64,000 nt of DNA from a virus: positions 1-64,000 of IMG/VR virus record IMGVR_UViG_3300035698_020047; one strand, 5' to 3'. The first letter of the stretch is position 1, and each line of letters opens with the position of its first letter. The notes under the pieces are model-generated. The model saw only the letters and a program-made list of their open reading frames with translations, was not told the origin of the DNA and ran no database searches. The translations under genes were made by a program, and so were the position numbers. This document shows, piece by piece, positions 1 through 8,285 of this stretch.

Positions 1-803
1 ATGCTGAACACGCCTTAGACCCGATATGGGCTAAGAATATTGGCGTCGATATGGACGCTTTAATGATTAGCCAACCAGATTCTGGTGAAGAGGCATTAAC
101 TATTGTCGAGATGATGGCTGCGTCGAGGCAGGTTGGCTTGGTGGTAGTGGACTCTGTTGCGGCATTGGTGCCACAGGCTGAAATTGATGGCGAAATGGGC
201 GATAGCCACATTGGCGCACAAGCGAGGCTGATGAGCCAGGCTATGCGCAAGCTGGTTGCTATTGCTTTCGACTCTAACTGTACGATTATATTTATCAATC
301 AGATCCGGATGAAGATTGGGGTAATGTTTGGGAATCCAGAAGTAACCCCAGGCGGCCGAGCCCTTAAATTTTACTCATCCGTCCGGTTGGACATTAGGCG
401 TTATAAAGCGATAAAAGATGGCGACGAGAATGTTGGGAATGAGGTTACAGTTAAAGTTGTAAAGAACAAGGTGGCACCGCCATTCAAAAAAGCTGAATGT
501 GCTCTTTACTTCGGCAAAGAAGGCTACCCATACGGTATCGATTATGCTAGCTCGTTGGTCAATCTCGCAGTGGACGCTGGCATGATTAAGAAGCAGGGCT
601 CGTGGCATAGCTATGGTGAAACTAAACTAGGCAATGGCTTCAATGCTACTTGCACATTTGTTCGGGAAAATCAAGATGTCATGGATGAATTAGAGGCAAA
701 AATCCGAGAGACACATGGCTATGTCCAAGAACCAAAGGGCATAGAGGAGCCAGAAAATATAGAGGACACGGAAGAACTAGAAATGAAGGATCTTGAAGAA
801 TGA
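1..803 (+). CDS. recA: RecA recombinase, 5' truncated by the window edge
   Basis: Strand-exchange recombinase for phage recombination and repair. The reading frame is open from base 3 and begins inside the RecA core: AEHALDP followed by the GVD and [10 protein letters not shown] segments typical of bacterial RecA. The Walker B strand ([12 protein letters not shown]), loop L1 ([17 protein letters not shown]) and loop L2 ([17 protein letters not shown], then GGRALKFY) are all present. The C-terminus ends in an acidic tail ([19 protein letters not shown]). About 266 residues are visible; roughly the first 95, including Walker A, lie outside the window. This is a cellular-type RecA, not the T4 UvsX form. 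The internal ATG at 51 is not the true start. It overlaps the next gene by ATGA, so the two are probably co-translated. Confidence 0.97.
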   Translation, partial: AEHALDPIWAKNIGVDMDALMISQPDSGEEALTIVEMMAASRQVGLVVVDSVAALVPQAEIDGEMGDSHIGAQARLMSQAMRKLVAIAFDSNCTIIFINQIRMKIGVMFGNPEVTPGGRALKFYSSVRLDIRRYKAIKDGDENVGNEVTVKVVKNKVAPPFKKAECALYFGKEGYPYGIDYASSLVNLAVDAGMIKKQGSWHSYGETKLGNGFNATCTFVRENQDVMDELEAKIRETHGYVQEPKGIEEPENIEDTEELEMKDLEE

Positions 804-1141
804 GCGTGCCATTATACCAAGTCGATGACATAATTTATCTAGTTGAGTCCGCGAAGGTTGGCTCTATTGAATCGTATCAAATCAGTGAGGTCCGTCAAGA
901 TCCCACAGGGGTCTGGTTTTATAAGATAGCAGTGCCAGCCAGACCACCCACAGGTACTGCCACAGTCGGCGATCGTATTACACTACATAAGTCTTTTGAT
1001 TTCGAACTAACAGAAAGCGAACTGACTACGTATTGTGATGCAATAGATATGGCGGTGACAGCTGTTCGCTCGCGTCTAACGCAGCTGCTTGCCTGGCAGA
1101 GCGCTCAATGTGAAGATACTGGAACTGGTGGAACCGGGTAA
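800..1141 (+). CDS. Hypothetical protein, 113 aa
   Basis: Not recognised. It starts in an ATGA overlap with recA and ends two bases before the helicase gene, so it belongs to the replication operon. The N-terminal half reads as alternating beta strands ([28 protein letters not shown]) followed by a C-terminal helix ([21 protein letters not shown]). This looks like a small beta-barrel plus helix and could be a nucleic-acid or protein-binding accessory factor. That role is inference from shape and position only. No Cys or His metal cluster, signal peptide or membrane segment is visible. Confidence 0.75.
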   Translation: MSVPLYQVDDIIYLVESAKVGSIESYQISEVRQDPTGVWFYKIAVPARPPTGTATVGDRITLHKSFDFELTESELTTYCDAIDMAVTAVRSRLTQLLAWQSAQCEDTGTGGTG

Positions 1142-1143
1142 TA

Positions 1144-2481
1144 ATGGACATACTTAACGAACAAACTACGGATGATGAGTGCCCGTTTGGTGAATATGAG
1201 GAAGAGGCAGTAGCCTCACTCATAATTGACCATCCGGAGTTTTTTACTTCAATCGTGAGGTTCTTAAAACATTCACTATTTAGTAGGATGGAAGTTCAGT
1301 ACGTGGTGGCGCATATTACCACGTACTACGATAAATATGGAGTGTTCCCATCGCGGGGTATGCTGCTTGACAGCATAAAACGAAGCCTGACCGTTGATGA
1401 CATAGGATATGAGGACATCATACGGATCGCTGGGCGTAAGTCAGATCCGCGTGAGGTGCCGGCTTTAAAGGGACAGTTACTGGATTGGGCTAGGTCGAAG
1501 GCGTATGGTATCATATACGACCCAGATACCATCGCGAAGTACAACGCTGGTGATTTTGAATCTCTTGAGGAGGTTATCAACCAAGCGAGGAACATTCAAG
1601 ATATCGGAAGCGGTACGCTATGGTTTTTCGACGAGATTGAGAAACTATTTGAAGAAAGTGTATTTGAGCAGTTTACCACGGGGTTTAGTCAGCTAGATAG
1701 ATATATCCACGAAGGCGGTCCAGCACGCAAAGAGATGCTGGTGTGGATGGCCCCAACTGGTGTCGGCAAGTCTATTATGCTCGTGAACAATGCTATGGCC
1801 AATGTTCTAGATGGGCAAAATGTATTATATATAACCCTCGAGTTATCTGATGTACTATCTGCCGTTAGAGCACTCGGGGCGTTGACGGGCAAGCCCATCA
1901 GCAAGAAGCGTTTCGATATTAAAGACGAAATGCTAGCCATAGTAGGCAAGATTAAGAAGAGTGGCGTTGGTGATTTGGCATTTCACGAGTTTCCGCCCGA
2001 TGAGATTTCCGTCGACGAAATCTACGCTCTGATGGACCATTTACGCAGAACGCGGGGCTGGGTTCCTGACGTTGTGTGCATCGACTATCTGGAGTTAATG
2101 AGAAGTCGCAACGCGACTGACAACAATGAAGAATATATGAAACAAAAAGGCATATCCACGCAGGTGCGTGGGCTTGCTAAGAATGAGAACGTGCTGGTTT
2201 ACACTGCTACCCAGACCAACAGATCTGGAAATACCACTGATGAATCGGTCTTAGATGTCACGAAGATCGCTGAGAGTTATGGTAAGTCAATGCCAATGGA
2301 TTACCTGATAAGCATCAACCAAAGCCAGGATGAATATCGTTCGCAATTCAATTCTAGCGGTGTCTCTGTCCACCCAGCAACTGCACGTATGTACATAGCT
2401 AAGAACAGGAATGGTCCGAAATTCCAGACTATTGAGATTAAGATAAACTACAGCACTATGAGCATCCAGGAGACGATATGA
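1144..2481 (+). CDS. Replicative DNA helicase, DnaB/gp41-like
   Basis: Hexameric 5'-3' replicative helicase. The C-terminal RecA-fold ATPase has Walker A APTGVGKS at residues 203-210 and Walker B VVCIDYLEL at about 310-318. A polar motif follows (VYTATQTNRSG), and the C-terminal region contains RMYIAKNRNGP, as expected in DnaB-type helicases. The N-terminal 150 residues are helical and include the expected primase-interacting region. Length (445 aa) is near the usual size for DnaB and T4 gp41. It lies between the recA-linked gene and a GroES-like gene, with a four-base ATGA overlap at its 3' end. Assignment to the family is firm; whether it needs a loader cannot be seen. Confidence 0.93.
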   Translation: MDILNEQTTDDECPFGEYEEEAVASLIIDHPEFFTSIVRFLKHSLFSRMEVQYVVAHITTYYDKYGVFPSRGMLLDSIKRSLTVDDIGYEDIIRIAGRKSDPREVPALKGQLLDWARSKAYGIIYDPDTIAKYNAGDFESLEEVINQARNIQDIGSGTLWFFDEIEKLFEESVFEQFTTGFSQLDRYIHEGGPARKEMLVWMAPTGVGKSIMLVNNAMANVLDGQNVLYITLELSDVLSAVRALGALTGKPISKKRFDIKDEMLAIVGKIKKSGVGDLAFHEFPPDEISVDEIYALMDHLRRTRGWVPDVVCIDYLELMRSRNATDNNEEYMKQKGISTQVRGLAKNENVLVYTATQTNRSGNTTDESVLDVTKIAESYGKSMPMDYLISINQSQDEYRSQFNSSGVSVHPATARMYIAKNRNGPKFQTIEIKINYSTMSIQETI

Positions 2482-2810
2482 GTGACAAGGCCGAACTTAA
2501 AAAGGTAATTTGCTTGAATGACTACGTGGCAGTGCTACAGGACATTGATGTTCCTGATGGCATTGAGATGGATCCTAAGGCATTGCAAGAGATTAGCAAT
2601 GAGGGAATTGTTGTTGGAATAGGGCCAGACGCTCATGATAGCAGTGGCAAGAATGTAGTAGAAATAGGCGACCGAGTTATATTCCACAACAAACGATACT
2701 TAGCCCTGCACCCTGCCTCTGGCGGCTATGAAGGACGAACAGTATTGATGATCCGCAGGATGGACTTCGTCGCTAAGATCGGCACAACAGACAAATACGA
2801 GATAGTATGA
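2478..2810 (+). CDS. GroES-like co-chaperonin (gp31-like role)
   Basis: Small 110 aa protein with the GroES beta-barrel pattern: an N-terminal VICLNDYVAVLQDIDVPDGIEM strand pair, a GIVVGIGPDA segment, GDRVIFHNKRYLAL, and a final VLMIRRMDFVAKI strand. The segment between about residues 17 and 30 corresponds to the mobile loop that contacts GroEL, although the usual hydrophobic IVL tripeptide is not clear. T4 supplies its own co-chaperonin gp31 for capsid protein folding, and a similar role here is inference. It overlaps the helicase stop codon by ATGA and the next gene by ATGA. Confidence 0.8.
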   Translation: MSDKAELKKVICLNDYVAVLQDIDVPDGIEMDPKALQEISNEGIVVGIGPDAHDSSGKNVVEIGDRVIFHNKRYLALHPASGGYEGRTVLMIRRMDFVAKIGTTDKYEIV

Positions 2811-3163
2811 AACATCACTACATATGTATAGATTGTGTCGAGTCTGAAACTGGCACGCCGATACATGATCTATCGGTTGAGCTATTCAACCAGGTAAAAG
2901 CCGAGATGTCATTCACCACCGAAGCGTGCCCGGTGTGTGGTGGCAATAACGTGCGCAAGGTGTTTGGCATAGAGACCGCGTATGTAAGAGGCTATGGTTT
3001 CCACGATAAGAAGGGTACTAAGCGTGATATGGACCTTCACGCCATGTCGACTGGAAACGATCCGTATGGCGAGCATCGCAAAGTCGGGGAAACAAGAGAA
3101 GTCATAACAAATCTACAAAGAGATAGGGAACACCACACCCATTCTAAGACCATTCGCATGTAA
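2807..3163 (+). CDS. Zinc-ribbon protein, FmdB-like N-terminus
   Basis: Protein of 118 aa with a two-knuckle zinc ribbon: HYICIDC near the N-terminus and CPVCGG at about residues 44-49, which resembles the FmdB/CxxC regulatory zinc-ribbon family. The C-terminal part is charged and His-rich (KVGETREV, REHHTHSKTIRM) and has no recognisable fold. It is translationally coupled to the GroES-like gene by ATGA and precedes the polymerase gene by 17 bases. A nucleic-acid-binding or regulatory role in replication is inference. Confidence 0.72.
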   Translation: MKHHYICIDCVESETGTPIHDLSVELFNQVKAEMSFTTEACPVCGGNNVRKVFGIETAYVRGYGFHDKKGTKRDMDLHAMSTGNDPYGEHRKVGETREVITNLQRDREHHTHSKTIRM

Positions 3164-3180
3164 GTACGTATTCTAACGGT

Positions 3181-4362
3181 ATGTTATACGTCTACACCCT
3201 TTGGGATAAAGCTCGTGATTCACGTCCACTGATAACCGGGGCTTATGATAGCACCGCCAAATCTCTAAAGATCTTTGTACTATACCTGCGGAACACTACT
3301 AAATCAATATATGACATCGAGCAGACTGCTGCCGAATTAAAAGAGTTGATGTCTAAAGCCGGCACCGTGATGTTGAATGATTATAAACAGCATCTGATAG
3401 CTTTCAATTTGGATCATGAATCTATTGGTAAAGTCTTTGATGTTGAACTATCGGAAGAGGTGGGATGCAAAGATGATATCAAATCGATTCGCAGGGGTAT
3501 CGCCACAATTCTATCTAAAATGTGTAGCATTAAGCCGCAATATTGGCACCTCGCCCGTGCGAATGCTGCAGTTGTGTATAGCTGCCTGCAGCGTCGTGGC
3601 GTACTATATGGGTATGAATTAAAGTATCCGACTTGGGGGAGGGTTTACTCGGGCAGGAGTAAGAGCACGGGGTTTAATGTTCAGGGTCTTGGCCAGGATC
3701 ACCTGACAGGCATTAACAATCATAAAGTATTTCTCAATTTCGACTGGGTGTCTGCTGATATGCGAGCTATCGCTACAATGAGTGGTGATGAGAAGCTTAA
3801 TACGGCATTTATGCATAGTGATCCATATCAGGAACTTGCTGATTATATTAATGTTGGTGTAGATGAAGACAAATTAACTAGGGACGAGGCCAAGAGGTTG
3901 ATGTTTAAGTCGGTGTACTCATTAGGCAGTGACAATCCCGCCCTCGATTATTATTCTGGCTTTGGGGATTGGATCACGATGTGCCGATCTAAGTTAGAAG
4001 AAAATGGACATTTAAAGAGTATGCTCGGTCGCAAGTTCCGAATATCTGAGACTAGGACTGAGCGATCGGTTTTCAACGCGACCATACAGGGATCTGTGGC
4101 ACATGCGATGCAAATATGCTTGAGACGTGTTTGGGATATGTTCCCGGACAACATATTAACAGAAAATCACGACTCGCTAACTATGGTGTGTGATCCAGAT
4201 GATACCCGTTATATGATTAATGAGATCGCCAAAATAATGATACAGCCGTTCAATGGTATTTTAAAGAATAACCCACAGTTTCCGCTGAAGATTAGCGTCG
4301 GCTCTGGATATAAGAACTGGAAAAGTTACAAACGGTACAATTACTGTGAACAAATCACGTAG
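3181..4362 (+). CDS. Family A DNA polymerase, polymerase domain only
   Basis: DNA polymerase of 393 aa. Motif A centres on Asp188 (FLNFDWVSADMR), motif B on R234, K238, F242 and Y246 (TRDEAKRLMFKSVYS), and motif C on H330-D331 (TENHDSLTM). Both metal-binding aspartates and the O-helix Arg/Lys/Phe/Tyr are kept. Two positions differ from E. coli Pol I: the steric-gate Glu of motif A is Asp193, and the Glu after HD in motif C is Ser332. The 120 or so N-terminal residues are too few for a functional 3'-5' exonuclease and show no DxE motif. From memory, Rhodothermus phage RM378 has a family A polymerase split into separate exonuclease and polymerase proteins, so the exonuclease here may lie outside the window. 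Confidence 0.92.
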   Translation: MLYVYTLWDKARDSRPLITGAYDSTAKSLKIFVLYLRNTTKSIYDIEQTAAELKELMSKAGTVMLNDYKQHLIAFNLDHESIGKVFDVELSEEVGCKDDIKSIRRGIATILSKMCSIKPQYWHLARANAAVVYSCLQRRGVLYGYELKYPTWGRVYSGRSKSTGFNVQGLGQDHLTGINNHKVFLNFDWVSADMRAIATMSGDEKLNTAFMHSDPYQELADYINVGVDEDKLTRDEAKRLMFKSVYSLGSDNPALDYYSGFGDWITMCRSKLEENGHLKSMLGRKFRISETRTERSVFNATIQGSVAHAMQICLRRVWDMFPDNILTENHDSLTMVCDPDDTRYMINEIAKIMIQPFNGILKNNPQFPLKISVGSGYKNWKSYKRYNYCEQIT

Positions 4363-4582
4363 AAGACATAAAAAAGATAAGCACGAGCAGAAACGCAAAC
4401 AGCGCCAAAAGAATATTAAAAAGGCTAAGCTTAAGGCTAAGGTATTAGCTAAACAGCCTAAGATTAGTACTAAGAAGGGCGTCGCCAGATCTGCTTCTGC
4501 AAAATCGTCGGATACTATTGATGTTATCGACCGCAACGCTTGGGGGTTGCAGACCGAAGGTGGAGATGATGGCCAAGCGTAA
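4346..4582 (+). CDS. Very basic hypothetical protein, 78 aa
   Basis: Not recognised. Starts with GTG at 4346, inside the last 17 bases of the polymerase gene, and overlaps the start of the next gene by 14 bases. The first 45 residues are almost all Lys, Arg and Gln (SRRRHKKDKHEQKRKQRQ), which suggests nucleic-acid binding or a disordered tail. The C-terminus is neutral to acidic (DTIDVIDRNAWGLQ). It fills the gap between two replication genes in the same direction, which supports it as real, but base composition bias could also create such an open frame. Confidence 0.55.
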   Translation: MNKSRRRHKKDKHEQKRKQRQKNIKKAKLKAKVLAKQPKISTKKGVARSASAKSSDTIDVIDRNAWGLQTEGGDDGQA

Positions 4583-5069
4583 GAAACCACAACCAAAGTG
4601 GTTTGATGATTTTGTGCCTGAAGAGGTTGCGAACAGCACCCTATTCCAATTCATAGTCACTGTTAAAGACCAGAGAATCGTCGTCGATATGCGAGCAGAC
4701 CTGGAGATAGAATATGCTATCATCCAGAGTCAGTTAGAGGATACACCATCTGAATTTGCGTATTGGGGAGCGATTTATAGCGAATTGAAAATGCAGGTTG
4801 CCAAAGTCGAGCGGCAGATTAAAGCAAGACGCGGGAAACTGGTTGACAAGGCAATAAAATCTGCGGCACAAGCAAGTGTGCGGTTGACAGATAAGCAAGT
4901 TCAAGCTATCATTGAAGCAGATCTCGAACTAAACAAACTAGAAGCTAAACTAATTATTAGCAATAAGCATTGCGGCAAGATGTATTTTATGGTTGAAGCA
5001 ATCAGAATGAAATCAGACAATTTGAGATCATTAGCAGGCTTTGCACGAATCGAAATGAATAATAGCTAA
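4569..5069 (+). CDS. Possible UvsY-like recombination mediator
   Basis: Predicted mostly helical protein of 166 aa. The start is taken at the second of two adjacent ATGs (MAKRKKPQPKWFDDF) because GGTGGAG lies just upstream; longer in-frame starts have no ribosome site. Features recalling T4 UvsY are a short helical protein with a tyrosine-tryptophan segment (SEFAYWGAIYSELK), a basic helix after it (RQIKARRGKLVDKA), a central TDKQVQAIIEAD segment and a C-terminal KSDNLRSLAGFAR helix. Position directly before the gp32-like gene also fits a mediator that loads recombinase onto SSB-coated DNA. Similarity is weak and partly contextual; it could be an unrelated SSB partner. Confidence 0.6.
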   Translation: MAKRKKPQPKWFDDFVPEEVANSTLFQFIVTVKDQRIVVDMRADLEIEYAIIQSQLEDTPSEFAYWGAIYSELKMQVAKVERQIKARRGKLVDKAIKSAAQASVRLTDKQVQAIIEADLELNKLEAKLIISNKHCGKMYFMVEAIRMKSDNLRSLAGFARIEMNNS

Positions 5070-5114
5070 ATAGCTAAAAAGTCAAAAAGCTCAAGAACAA
5101 GAAAGGAAATGATC

Positions 5115-6209
5115 ATGAGCAAATACGATGTAGCGGCAGTACGCAAACGATTACAAGAAAAACAAGGAAACAGGTTTAAGGACGCCAACGAATTCAGGCC
5201 CCCCAAGAATCCGGACGACAATAAGACCGTCCGAATTCGATTTTATGTTTTACCACCACTGACGGCGGGCGACAAATGTGCCGATGGGGTTGCCAGTGAA
5301 TCGATGGACATGTTTTATGTCCAGAATGGTGCACACTGGATAAACAACAGGACCCATCCGTGTCCTCGCGTTCATGAAGATGAAGAAGAGTGCCCGCTTT
5401 GCCAGCTTGGTTTCGACCTGATGGGAGAAACGGACGTTAAAGACGAGCGTCGCGCGATTGCGAAGCAGTGGTTACCGCGAACTCAATATGCGGTCAACGT
5501 ATACTTCCCTAAGGACAAGGTAAATCCAGAAGAGCTGGCCGGTAAGGTCATGTGGATGAACGCGTCCAAGCAGGTCTTTGACATTTGGGAAGCCTGCATC
5601 ATGAACGATGAGGAAGGCGATCCCGCTGACCCGCAGGCGTATGGCGTTTTCTACGACGAGAACGATTCTTATTGCTTCCAACTTGAGATCGGTAAGAATG
5701 GAGATTGGAATAGTTATAAGACTTCCAAATTCCTGGCCAATGTTGGCAAGCGTCCTATGGCTAGAGATAAGGACAATAAAGCCTTGCCGAAGCGTATTGA
5801 GGCGATTTTGTCGCAGCGGCATGACCTGTTCACCAAATTCGGTGCGCGTGATCCCGAAGCCCTGGCCGCACTTGCGAAGCAGATGCTGAGCGGCGAGCCG
5901 AAGAAGGACGACGATGCTGGATTTGATTCTGACGACACTAAGACTGAGGCTGCAGCTGAAGAGTCCGTCGAAGAGACTGTCGACGTCGTCGATGAAGTTG
6001 TCGAAGATAGCGTTGACGAGGCTGTCGAAGAAGAGGCTGTCGAAGAAGAGGCTGTCGAAGAAGATAGTGTCGATGAGGCCGCAGGATTTGGCGAAGATGC
6101 TGAAGACGCTAAGGAAGCCAAAAAAGAAGATAAGGCTGCCGGTGCGGGAGACGACATCGAAGACAATGAGCTCCAAGATCTGCTTGCTGAGATCGAGTCA
6201 GACGATTAA
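5115..6209 (+). CDS. Single-stranded DNA-binding protein, gp32-like
   Basis: Binds ssDNA during replication and recombination. The start at 5115 is preferred over the ATG at 5109 because AAGAAAGGAA then has workable spacing. The zinc-binding subdomain has H81, C83, C93 and C96 (HPCP then CPLC), the same arrangement as the T4 gp32 zinc site. Basic and aromatic residues follow (QYAVNVYFPKD, VMWMNASKQVFDIWE), as expected of the OB-fold. From about residue 265 onward the protein is a long acidic tail rich in Glu, Asp and Val that ends DNELQDLLAEIESDD, comparable to the partner-binding tail of gp32 but longer. Followed by a strong hairpin terminator, so it is probably the end of a transcription unit. 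Confidence 0.92.
   Translation: MSKYDVAAVRKRLQEKQGNRFKDANEFRPPKNPDDNKTVRIRFYVLPPLTAGDKCADGVASESMDMFYVQNGAHWINNRTHPCPRVHEDEEECPLCQLGFDLMGETDVKDERRAIAKQWLPRTQYAVNVYFPKDKVNPEELAGKVMWMNASKQVFDIWEACIMNDEEGDPADPQAYGVFYDENDSYCFQLEIGKNGDWNSYKTSKFLANVGKRPMARDKDNKALPKRIEAILSQRHDLFTKFGARDPEALAALAKQMLSGEPKKDDDAGFDSDDTKTEAAAEESVEETVDVVDEVVEDSVDEAVEEEAVEEEAVEEDSVDEAAGFGEDAEDAKEAKKEDKAAGAGDDIEDNELQDLLAEIESDD
6018..6062 (+). repeat. Three tandem 15-bp repeats in the SSB acidic tail
   Basis: Three perfect head-to-tail copies of GAGGCTGTCGAAGAA encode EAVEE three times within the acidic tail of the gp32-like protein. The copy number can change by recombination or slippage without breaking the frame. Confidence 0.9.
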
Positions 6210-6223
6210 TCGTATTGATGGCG

Positions 6224-6261
6224 ACGGCGGCGGCACTAAGTAAGTGCCGCCGCCGTATCTT
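6224..6261 (+). terminator. Rho-independent terminator after the SSB gene
   Basis: A perfect 13-bp stem (ACGGCGGCGGCAC paired with GTGCCGCCGCCGT) with a 7-base loop TAAGTAA begins 14 bases after the SSB stop codon. A T-rich stretch (ATCTTTATTAT) follows. The next gene starts five bases beyond, so the hairpin could also limit its translation. Confidence 0.85.
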
Positions 6262-6265
6262 TATT

Positions 6266-7123
6266 ATGGAAACTATACTTCTAATAGACGGCAAAAACAC
6301 TGCGTATAGAGCACTCTTCGCTTCTAGGGGGAATACGGAGTTCAGGCATAAATATCACCCATTCGCGGTGTGGTTAAAATTTACACACGTCTGGCTCGAA
6401 AAATTCAGGCCGGACGCAGTACATGTATTCTGGGATTGCCATAAAGACGACATCTGGCGTAAAAAGCTCCTAAACGAATACAAAGATCATCGCCAAGCCC
6501 TGCCCCATTATTCTGATGATATCCAGACGGACCTTCGCCGTATGCTGGAAGCTGCGGAGGCTATCCTACCGCACTTTGGGGTTCGACAATATTATAGGGA
6601 GCGGCAGGAATGCGATGACTTGATCTATTCCGCATGTCATGCCCTTACGCCGGCTAAAACAGATACCCGCAAAGTTGTAATTATATCCAGCGACTCTGAC
6701 TTCTTACAGTTACAGTGGTCGATGCCCCATGTTTCGATATATCTCCCGAAAGATCAGAAATTGGCGGTCCGCCCGGATTGCGATCCAGCCATGCAAAAGG
6801 CCTTGAGTGGTGATAAATCCGATAATATCGATGGATTCCGAGGCATCGGACCTGTTAAAGCTCGGCGTATGGTTATGAACCCCAAACAATTGATGGAATT
6901 TCTGAGCTTAGTAGACGCCAAGAAATTTAAGAGAAATCTTGCATTAATTGATTTATCGGCAAATCCGGCTCAAGTAAGCAATCAACTATATGTTATTGGG
7001 GTTATGTCACAGGACGTGACATTCGATAAATCTGCTATCAATGAGCTTGCGATTAAGCACAAAGTACGGGGATTAATGGCAGAATACCCGAGGATCGCAG
7101 CATCATTCAAGCGTCTCGCGTAA
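6266..7123 (+). CDS. 5'-3' exonuclease / FEN-type nuclease (RNase H-like role)
   Basis: Structure-specific 5' nuclease of 285 aa, in T4 the enzyme that removes RNA primers. PIN-like fold with acidic residues D8 (LLIDGKN), D57 (VFWDCHKDD), E115, D117 and D118 (ECDD), D143 and D145 (SSDSDF), and D183 and D186 (GDKSDNIDG). The last leads into a helix-three-turn-helix with FRGIGPVKARRM. The start ATG at 6266 gives the proper METILLIDGK beginning; an upstream TTG would run through the terminator hairpin. There is no clear ribosome site before 6266, so translation may depend on a separate transcript. Its 3' end overlaps the convergent HNH gene by 21 bases. Confidence 0.88.
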   Translation: METILLIDGKNTAYRALFASRGNTEFRHKYHPFAVWLKFTHVWLEKFRPDAVHVFWDCHKDDIWRKKLLNEYKDHRQALPHYSDDIQTDLRRMLEAAEAILPHFGVRQYYRERQECDDLIYSACHALTPAKTDTRKVVIISSDSDFLQLQWSMPHVSIYLPKDQKLAVRPDCDPAMQKALSGDKSDNIDGFRGIGPVKARRMVMNPKQLMEFLSLVDAKKFKRNLALIDLSANPAQVSNQLYVIGVMSQDVTFDKSAINELAIKHKVRGLMAEYPRIAASFKRLA

Positions 7124-7525
7124 TTCTTCCATTCTGAGATACGCTTCTTGATAGTTGACCGGCTCGGCCATCATCTCATCCCATCTCTCAAACTGCGACA
7201 TTACCCATAGCCATTGCTCTGGATATGATTTTTGCAATAACCAAGCGAGGCCGAATGGGCCTTTGTGTCCAGAAATTTTGAGCCACCATTTGTGGTGCTT
7301 GGGGCACAGCGGGACGCCATTGAGGGGATTATGGCGCAATGGCCGCACCCATCTGTCTACTAAATGATGTGCCTGTAAGTATTCCCCAGAGCCACATACT
7401 ATACATTTATGGCGTCTTATGTATAAGCTCCAGCTCTTGTCGGCTTTATTCCGCCAATACTTAGACTTGGGGTCCGCCTTAGATTTGGCCAGTTTTGATT
7501 TCTTAGCTTTTTTCTTCGCCGCCAT
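7103..7525 (-). CDS. HNH nuclease domain protein
   Basis: Protein of 140 aa on the minus strand. The start at 7525 is chosen because GGAG precedes it at good spacing; an upstream ATG at 7555 has none. A very basic N-terminus (AAKKKAKKSKLAKSK) is followed by an HNH/zinc fold: C41-x-x-C44, H53-H54, N66 or N69, C74-x-x-H77-H78. Such proteins nick or cut DNA; possible roles are homing, packaging support or recombination-intermediate cleavage. It is convergent with the exonuclease gene and opposite to neighbouring genes, which fits a later insertion. The exact subfamily is not recognised. Confidence 0.8.
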   Translation of the reverse strand: MAAKKKAKKSKLAKSKADPKSKYWRNKADKSWSLYIRRHKCIVCGSGEYLQAHHLVDRWVRPLRHNPLNGVPLCPKHHKWWLKISGHKGPFGLAWLLQKSYPEQWLWVMSQFERWDEMMAEPVNYQEAYLRMEELRETLE

Positions 7526-7575
7526 ATTTAAGTCTCCGTTAGTATTTAAATACATATCTATTTTGCACGCCTCAC

Positions 7576-7584
7576 TGAAATATA
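7576..7584 (+). promoter_or_regulatory. Candidate promoter element TGAAATATA
   Basis: Variant of the recurrent TCAAATATA element, ending 36 bases before the ATG at 7621 and located in the divergent gap after the minus-strand HNH gene. It matches the main motif less well than the copies in the structural region. Confidence 0.35.
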
Positions 7585-7620
7585 ATGAAATACTCCATTA
7601 CTAAAATAAAGGAAGTAGAC

Positions 7621-7875
7621 ATGGGATGTGGTGCATGTGCAAAACGGCGACAACAATTGGCGAAGGCGGCGAAAGCGGCGAAAGCCGGGAAAACTGCCCG
7701 AGTTAGGATTGTCAAGCAGGCGGCGGCGAAACGCGTTAAGAAATTGGCTTCACTCGGTGTGAAATCACCTAAGAGATGTCCAATTTGCCGCACTATGATG
7801 AGACGAGTATCTAAAAAAGGACGAGAGATGCTAGTGTGTGCTAACTCTAAATGTGCACATGTAAGGAAATTGTGA
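7621..7875 (+). CDS. Small basic zinc-ribbon protein, 84 aa
   Basis: Starts at ATG 7621, after AAAGGAAG. The N-terminus is MGCGACAKRRQQ, then an Ala/Lys-rich helix (AKAAKAAKAGKTAR). A C-terminal zinc ribbon follows with CPICRTMM and LVCANSKC, the four-cysteine arrangement seen in topoisomerase C-terminal zinc fingers. A nucleic-acid-binding role is inference. It ends in an overlap with the next gene (TGATG). Confidence 0.65.
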   Translation: MGCGACAKRRQQLAKAAKAAKAGKTARVRIVKQAAAKRVKKLASLGVKSPKRCPICRTMMRRVSKKGREMLVCANSKCAHVRKL

Positions 7876-8285
7876 TGAAGATAAATGAAGAAAGTGTCGT
7901 GATAGTTGAAACGTTGGGTGATATAAAACGAGCGACTCAGGAATTTATGCCTGGCGACCGACAGCAGAATCCGGAGGTGCACGCAACCATTGTCGCGGAG
8001 GATAAGACATATGAGCTGAGTGCTCCGACTGGATGCACGTACCGCGATATGTTGATCGATGGTTTTAATATCGTCAAGAAACGCTTAGAAGCTGAGCAGC
8101 GAGAGACGGAAACGCAACTAAAAATCAGCCCTATAAATGTAAAGGGTCACATGTGGCTTGATGATCTAATTACTCGTAGATTAGCTGGTGAGCGTGATGG
8201 CTTGAGGGTTAAATGGGTAATTGAAGAGGGTACTTTTTTCTTCGACCCCTTTACTGGAAAACTTAGTAAATGTACAACGCTATAG
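7875..8285 (+). CDS. Hypothetical protein, 136 aa
   Basis: Not recognised. Starts at ATG 7875 after AAGGAAATTGTG, overlapping the previous stop codon. The sequence (MKINEESVVIVETLGDIKRATQEF, ending in FFFDPFTGKLSKCTTL) suggests an alpha/beta fold with a central helix around residues 55-80 (YRDMLIDGFNIVKKRLEAEQ). No catalytic motif, membrane segment or metal site is seen. It is the second of a run of small overlapping genes up to 9271. Confidence 0.65.
   Translation: MKINEESVVIVETLGDIKRATQEFMPGDRQQNPEVHATIVAEDKTYELSAPTGCTYRDMLIDGFNIVKKRLEAEQRETETQLKISPINVKGHMWLDDLITRRLAGERDGLRVKWVIEEGTFFFDPFTGKLSKCTTL

Noticed and set aside
1-18. ATG at base 1 as a gene start
   Set aside because: That frame stops at base 18. 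The RecA frame is open from base 3 and already encodes RecA core residues.
5472-6176. Minus-strand open frame opposite the SSB gene
   Set aside because: Antisense to a confidently assigned gp32-like gene; the Phe-Asp-Ser-Leu repeats reflect the SSB tail repeats.
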